Source: Novosphingobium malaysiense (GTDB lineage Bacteria > Pseudomonadota > Alphaproteobacteria > Sphingomonadales > Sphingomonadaceae). Taken from it: 64,000 nucleotides of DNA. This document shows positions 59,951-64,000 of the stretch, piece after piece. Every line of letters begins with the position of its first letter. Within the stretch, counting starts at the first letter, position 1. The notes beneath the pieces were generated by a model. It saw nothing but the letters and a program-made list of their open reading frames with translations. It was not told where the DNA came from and did not search any database. The stretch is taken from positions 1-64,000 of the forward strand of contig NZ_JTDI01000001.1 of assembly GCF_000802225.1 (NCBI RefSeq), written 5' to 3'. A program made the position numbers and the translations under genes.

Positions 59951-62088
59951 GCGTAATACTTCTGATATTGCTTGTAGTAGAAAGCCGGATCGAGCTTGCC
60001 GAAATACGCCCGCTGGCGCAGGTCGACCTGGCTCAAAGCCACGCCGGCGACATGGACCTGATCGGATGGGAGGCGCCGAAGCGCGGCCTTGAGTGCAAAT
60101 GCCGTTGTCTTGCGCCAGCGCGCCGCCACCACGACTGCGTCAGCCCGCTCCGCCAGCACGCGGGTATAGGCAATGGGCAGCACCGGCGGCAGGTCGAGCA
60201 CGATCCGGTCGAACTGGGTGCGCAGATTCTCGATCAGATCCTCGAACGGCTTGCCCGTGAGCAAGTGGTCGCCGTCCTCGTCGTCCCCTGCGATAGGCAG
60301 TGTCCAGAATACCGTTTCGTTGTCGTTGTGGTCGAAATTCAGCTGGGCAGAGCCGTTCAGGACCTCAAGCAGGCCGGCGCCACGGGACTCCTTCCCGAGC
60401 AGGCGGCTGAATCCGCGCCGGCGCAGGTCGCAGTCGATCAGGATTGTGCGCATACCACTGACTGCATAGACGTGCGACAGGCAGCAGGAGATCACGGTCT
60501 TGCCCTCGTCCGGCAGGGCCGACGTCACGGCGACAACCTGCGCCTTGCCATTGGTACGCTGGTCGATCGATGCACCAAGCGCCCGGAAGGCCTCGGTAAA
60601 CACGCCATAGGGCTCGTCCCGCACCGTGGCGATGGCCTTCGAACGACCCGCTCCGCGCGACGGGATCGACGTGAGCAGCGGGATCGAGGCAAGGAAGTGC
60701 TGACCGGTGAGATTTTCCACTTCCTCCGGGGTAGTCAAACCCTGGAAGAGCGCTTCGACGATGTAGGCGGCGAGCACCCCGAGGCCCAGGCCGACGACGA
60801 TCGCCAAGGCAAAGTTCAGCTTGAGATTGGGGCTTACCGGCGCTGAGGGCAGCGAGGCCCAGGACAGCACGCGCGCGTTGGGCCGTTCGCTGCCTTCCGC
60901 CGCCAGCAACTGCTTGTAGCTACCGAGATAGGTTTCGTAGATTTCCTGCGATGCCTCGGCATTGCGTTGCAATTCGCTGAGGCCCACCATCGCTTCGTTG
61001 TTCTGCGACAGCTTGCCGCGCGCGACACCCAGGGTTGCACTGAGCGATGCAAGTCGCTGGCTGGAAACGTCGGCCTTGGCGCGCAGATTGGAGATCACAC
61101 GCGCGATCTCCTCGCGAATCTGGTTGCGGACCTGCGACAACTGGCTGCGTACCCGGATCAGCTCGGGGTGGTTGTCGCCATACCGCGAGGAGAGGTTGGC
61201 GACCTGCCCAGCAAGCTGCGCTTCCTGGGCACGCAAGTTGGATACGACCGAGGAATTGAGCGCCTCGCCCACGTCATCCCCGTCCGACCCTGAGCGCAAC
61301 TGCGCCAGCGCCGTGTTGAGCCGCGCCTGATCCTCCGACGCCTGCGCCTTGGCTACCGCGACCTGCTGCTCGTAGTTCGAAATCTCCTGCTCGGTCAGCG
61401 AAGTGCCGGAGGTGCTGAGCAAGTTGTTGGCGATGCGATAGTTCTGCAGAGCCTGGGTGTCGGCCTGGGCCTGGTCACGCAGACGCGAAAGCTTGGCTTC
61501 GACATCCTTTCGCGTTTTGGAATTCTGGTTCTGCTCAAGCTGCAGTTCCCATTGCGTGTATTCTCGAGCGAATGCGTTGGCGATATTCATCGCCGATGCA
61601 GGAGTGTCAGCGTCGTAACTGATGGTGATCGCATAGCTCTCCCCACTACGCTCGGCGCTCACCCGGCTTTGCAGCTGGTCGATCAGCGCCTCACGCTCGG
61701 CGGGAGTCCTCTTATCGGTAAGCCCCATCGCCTTTGCGACACGTTCCACCATGTCGCGCGAAGTAATAATTTCGACCTGCGTATCGACGAGTTGGTTGCT
61801 GATCGCGGCCCGGCCGGCCTGGGTCGGATCCGCTTGCCCGGCAGCGCTGACGTTGCCTGTAAGCATCACGCGCGCCTGCGCCCGATATGTCTTGGTCATG
61901 ACCAGCGAACCGATAAGCGCCAGCGCGAGGACTGCCGACATCGTGGCCAGGATCAGGGCCGCATGACGCCTGAAGAAGACCAGCGATCCGTCGAGATCGA
62001 GGCGATCGCGACCATTGGAAACGGGGTCTCCGAGCGATGCGATATCCCTGGAACGGGCGTCTGCAGGGACTAAGCTATTGGTGCTCAT
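59947..62088 (-). CDS. Wzc-like chain-length regulator and tyrosine autokinase (BY-kinase), set 2
   Basis: A 713-residue fused protein with the same plan as the set 1 kinase: N-terminal helix (AALILATMSAVLALALIGSLV in parts), periplasmic coiled coil, second helix near 430-455, and a cytoplasmic kinase with Walker A (ALPDEGKTVISC), Walker A' (TILIDCDLRRRG), Walker B (IVLDLPPVLPI) and a C-terminal Tyr cluster (FYYKQYQKYYA). It would control length and export of the second EPS. The ATG at 62088 is preferred; a GTG 15 bases earlier is possible. Confidence 0.92.
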   Translation of the reverse strand: MSTNSLVPADARSRDIASLGDPVSNGRDRLDLDGSLVFFRRHAALILATMSAVLALALIGSLVMTKTYRAQARVMLTGNVSAAGQADPTQAGRAAISNQLVDTQVEIITSRDMVERVAKAMGLTDKRTPAEREALIDQLQSRVSAERSGESYAITISYDADTPASAMNIANAFAREYTQWELQLEQNQNSKTRKDVEAKLSRLRDQAQADTQALQNYRIANNLLSTSGTSLTEQEISNYEQQVAVAKAQASEDQARLNTALAQLRSGSDGDDVGEALNSSVVSNLRAQEAQLAGQVANLSSRYGDNHPELIRVRSQLSQVRNQIREEIARVISNLRAKADVSSQRLASLSATLGVARGKLSQNNEAMVGLSELQRNAEASQEIYETYLGSYKQLLAAEGSERPNARVLSWASLPSAPVSPNLKLNFALAIVVGLGLGVLAAYIVEALFQGLTTPEEVENLTGQHFLASIPLLTSIPSRGAGRSKAIATVRDEPYGVFTEAFRALGASIDQRTNGKAQVVAVTSALPDEGKTVISCCLSHVYAVSGMRTILIDCDLRRRGFSRLLGKESRGAGLLEVLNGSAQLNFDHNDNETVFWTLPIAGDDEDGDHLLTGKPFEDLIENLRTQFDRIVLDLPPVLPIAYTRVLAERADAVVVAARWRKTTAFALKAALRRLPSDQVHVAGVALSQVDLRQRAYFGKLDPAFYYKQYQKYYA

Positions 62089-62139
62089 ATCTTTAGCTTT
62101 CACTAGCCGTATTTGCGTGGCTGCCGCAGGAGGAAGCCA

Positions 62140-63609
62140 TTACATGACGACGCGCAGCGACAGCGACGCTGCGACGCCGTCGTAACTCCGGCCTCCGAGG
62201 CCGCCAGACTGGTGGCGATATCCGACAGAACCGGCGATTCCGAAATTGTCGGTCAAACGATAGCGCGCAGTCAGATCCCCCTCCAAGCGGCGGTCCGTGC
62301 GGTTAATGCCGCGATAGTCTTCCACGACATGCGCGCCCCTCGCTTCGAGGATCAGCCGATCGGAGACCGCGTGCTGCGCGGTGAGATTATAGGACGACCG
62401 AAAGATCGCGGGAACGTCGCCGCGCGGGCTTGCGTCGACGACGCGTTCCGCACCCGCCGTAAGCTTCCACGTCGGATGCGGGGTCCAGGTTGCCGCGAGA
62501 TGATAGTCGATCGCGCTGACCGGCTCGAATGTCGGGTCATTGAATTTCTGACGGATATAACCCACAGCCGCTTCCGCGTTGATGCGGCGGGTTACCTCCA
62601 CATGCGCGCCGGCCAGGACGGCGTAACCCGACGATCCACGCCGCTGCGCGGAAGGTTCCTGGTACGTCAGCTTGTTTCCGGACAACTCCGTGAAGAGCCT
62701 GACCCGTTCACTGACCTCGAGATCGATCCGTCCACTGCCGCCGATCCGCTTGACATCGCGGTTGGACAGGTCCCGCGGAACGCCGTTCACCGTCGTATCC
62801 TGATAGTCTGTACGACTGGCTTCGGCATTGAGTGTGATGCCGAGACGGTACATCGTGCGCCATACTTTCAGGTGGGCCTGCTTACGATTGAAGATGACGG
62901 GGCTGTCGGTCAGGAACTGATCGCCCGCGGTGCCGCGCCGTTCCACACCGCGAATGAACGACACGCCGGATTCGACGTAGATCCATTCACCAAGTTCCAG
63001 CAAAGCTTTGCCCCGAAGGTCGGCGGCCGTGCTGTTCTCACCGGTATTGTTGGCGTAGCGACGTATATCCGCGCCGCCGGAGATTTCCATCTGGTGGCGC
63101 GAAAAGTCCGATGCGAAGACGAACCGCGGACGCAAGGACAAAACCTCGTCGGACTTCCTTCCGGATTCGACGTTGTAAACGTTCGAATCGTAGGCGCCTT
63201 GCACGACCAGTTCCGGATACAACTGGAAGCTCGGCCCCACGTTGATGCCGCCGCCGCGTTCCGGTTCGAAATAGTTGACCGGGGTTTTGGGTTTGGCGTC
63301 CTGGGCCGAAGCGACGCGCGGGCTGCTGACGGCGAAAACGAACAATGCCAGCCCCTGCACCCATTTGGACCGCTTCGAACGCCAGCGGCGCCCTGCATGG
63401 GCAAGGCGGGACCGATCGCGGCGATGGAAGACAGGCAGGGCCCTTCCGGCAGGCAGCGATGCATCGGCGAGCGCCAGGCGCCCCACGGCGATGATGGCGG
63501 CAAGAGTACTCCCTCCGCTCCTTAATCGCGCAATAACCGTCGAGTTGCCCCTTCTCCGCGGCCTCGCGGGCTGGTCAAACCTTACCGAAAGGGGTAGAGA
63601 GCTATCCAT
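62140..63609 (-). CDS. Outer-membrane beta-barrel protein (BBP2-like), EPS set 2
   Basis: A secreted barrel of about 490 residues. The signal sequence is GLALFVFAVSSPRVASA, and the mature part starts NYFEPERGGGINVGPSFQLYPELVV (in parts), then continues in amphipathic strand pairs with Asn-Val-Tyr near the start as in the set 1 barrel, ending with a Phe-free strand SLSLRVVM. The start is uncertain: the frame runs back to an ATG at 63774 that overlaps the stop of the sugar transferase (TGATG), but the extra N-terminus is Arg-rich and unlike protein; I give the ATG at 63609. It lies 51 bases upstream of the second kinase. Confidence 0.75.
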   Translation of the reverse strand: MDSSLPLSVRFDQPARPRRRGNSTVIARLRSGGSTLAAIIAVGRLALADASLPAGRALPVFHRRDRSRLAHAGRRWRSKRSKWVQGLALFVFAVSSPRVASAQDAKPKTPVNYFEPERGGGINVGPSFQLYPELVVQGAYDSNVYNVESGRKSDEVLSLRPRFVFASDFSRHQMEISGGADIRRYANNTGENSTAADLRGKALLELGEWIYVESGVSFIRGVERRGTAGDQFLTDSPVIFNRKQAHLKVWRTMYRLGITLNAEASRTDYQDTTVNGVPRDLSNRDVKRIGGSGRIDLEVSERVRLFTELSGNKLTYQEPSAQRRGSSGYAVLAGAHVEVTRRINAEAAVGYIRQKFNDPTFEPVSAIDYHLAATWTPHPTWKLTAGAERVVDASPRGDVPAIFRSSYNLTAQHAVSDRLILEARGAHVVEDYRGINRTDRRLEGDLTARYRLTDNFGIAGSVGYRHQSGGLGGRSYDGVAASLSLRVVM

Positions 63610-63610
63610 T

Positions 63611-63754
63611 GTGAGTATATCCGTCGCCATCATGACAGAGCTTGAGCCAAGATCTTCGACACGCCCCTGCCGAAGGCGCAGCTTCTCGCGCGGTTTGGTG
63701 TTCGCGCTCCCCGCGGCCATCCTCTTGTGGGCATTGGCCTTCTGGCTCATCTGA
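63611..63754 (+). CDS. Possible small single-helix membrane protein
   Basis: A 40-47 residue frame on the plus strand ending at 63754, starting at GTG 63611 (GAGAG upstream) or ATG 63632. It has a basic N-terminal half (RPCRRRSFSRG) and one strong membrane helix (LVFALPAAILLWALAFWLI) at the very end. The frame lies antisense to the disputed 5' extension of the outer-membrane barrel gene; both cannot easily be coding. No family recognised. Confidence 0.35.
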   Translation: MSISVAIMTELEPRSSTRPCRRRSFSRGLVFALPAAILLWALAFWLI

Positions 63755-63773
63755 GTCCCCCAGGTCCGCTGCA

Positions 63774-64000
63774 TCAGCAAGAACCTCTGGCGAGCAGCAC
63801 CGCGGGAACTGTCATGAACAGGATGCGCATGTCCAGCGCATATGACCGCGACCTGACGTAAAGGACATCAGCGGCAACGCGGCGTCGATAGGAAACACTG
63901 CTGCGTCCGGAAACCTGCCAAAGCCCGGTGAGGCCGGGCTTTACGCTCATGTAATGGTCCGCAAAGCGGCCATAGCGCTTGAGTTCCTCACGGACGATGG
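63774..64000 (-). CDS. Undecaprenyl-phosphate sugar transferase (priming glycosyltransferase), C-terminal part (cut by window edge)
   Basis: The last 74 residues of a bacterial sugar transferase run in from the right edge with no start codon inside the window. The visible part has VREELKRYGRFADHYMSVKPG (in parts), then GLTGLWQVSGRSSVSY, DVLYVRSRSYALDMRI and a short tail. These are the conserved C-terminal blocks of the WbaP/GumD-type transferases that put the first sugar phosphate on undecaprenyl phosphate in the inner membrane. It lies upstream of, and on the same strand as, the second barrel and kinase genes, so it would start assembly of the second EPS. Confidence 0.9.
   Translation of the reverse strand, partial: IVREELKRYGRFADHYMSVKPGLTGLWQVSGRSSVSYRRRVAADVLYVRSRSYALDMRILFMTVPAVLLARGSC

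Noticed and set aside
1..64000. CRISPR arrays, tRNA or rRNA genes, insertion sequences
   Set aside because: I looked for regular repeats, tRNA-like cloverleaf ends and transposase motifs and saw none; short tRNAs cannot be excluded by eye.

Overview
The window is high-GC DNA with dense, often overlapping genes. It looks like a sphingomonad alphaproteobacterium (Novosphingobium or Sphingobium type). This is inferred from the exopolysaccharide gene set, beta-barrel porin-like outer-membrane proteins beside Wzc-like kinases, a DUF3999/DUF2339 pair, and general protein style. No rRNA or tRNA is visible to confirm it.

Layout. 1-17.7 kb is a first exopolysaccharide (EPS) locus: the tail of a UDP-sugar dehydrogenase, a secreted beta-helix protein, several glycosyltransferases (GT4, GT2, GT25), a short Wza-like export protein, an outer-membrane barrel, a flippase, a Wzy-like polymerase, a Wzc-like tyrosine kinase, two acyltransferases and two sulfotransferases. 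17.9-28.8 kb is not obviously EPS-related: a Rieske oxygenase with its TetR regulator and a clear operator palindrome, a homoserine-dehydrogenase-like enzyme, a lipoprotein, the DUF3999/DUF2339 pair and two unknown genes. 29.2-32.8 kb holds a secreted glycoside-hydrolase-like protein and two glycosyltransferases.

32.8-48.3 kb is a compact biosynthetic cluster. A four-gene minus-strand operon encodes a 3318-residue A-T-KS-AT-ACP-AMT-C-A-T megasynthase, a separate C-TE protein with no carrier domain whose TE nucleophile is Cys, an alpha/beta hydrolase and a JmjC/cupin oxygenase. A phosphopantetheinyl transferase that could activate the carrier domains is transcribed divergently. Both adenylation pockets read as Val-like. 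The logic predicts valine, extended by malonate, transaminated at the beta-keto carbon and joined to a second valine-like residue. This is the best candidate for an undescribed system.

48.4-64 kb is a second EPS locus: a GT-C-like membrane protein with lower GC, GT4 and GT8 transferases, a flippase, an O-antigen polymerase/ligase-like protein, a second Wzc-like kinase, a second outer-membrane barrel, and at the right edge the C-terminus of the priming undecaprenyl-phosphate sugar transferase. A SleB-like cell wall hydrolase lies in the middle.

How it fits together. Two polysaccharide assembly sets, each with flippase, polymerase, kinase and barrel, flank a small-molecule cluster. Only one Wza-like protein is visible, so the two sets may share it or the second may use one outside the window. 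Domain assignments rest on motifs read by eye; no database search was run.
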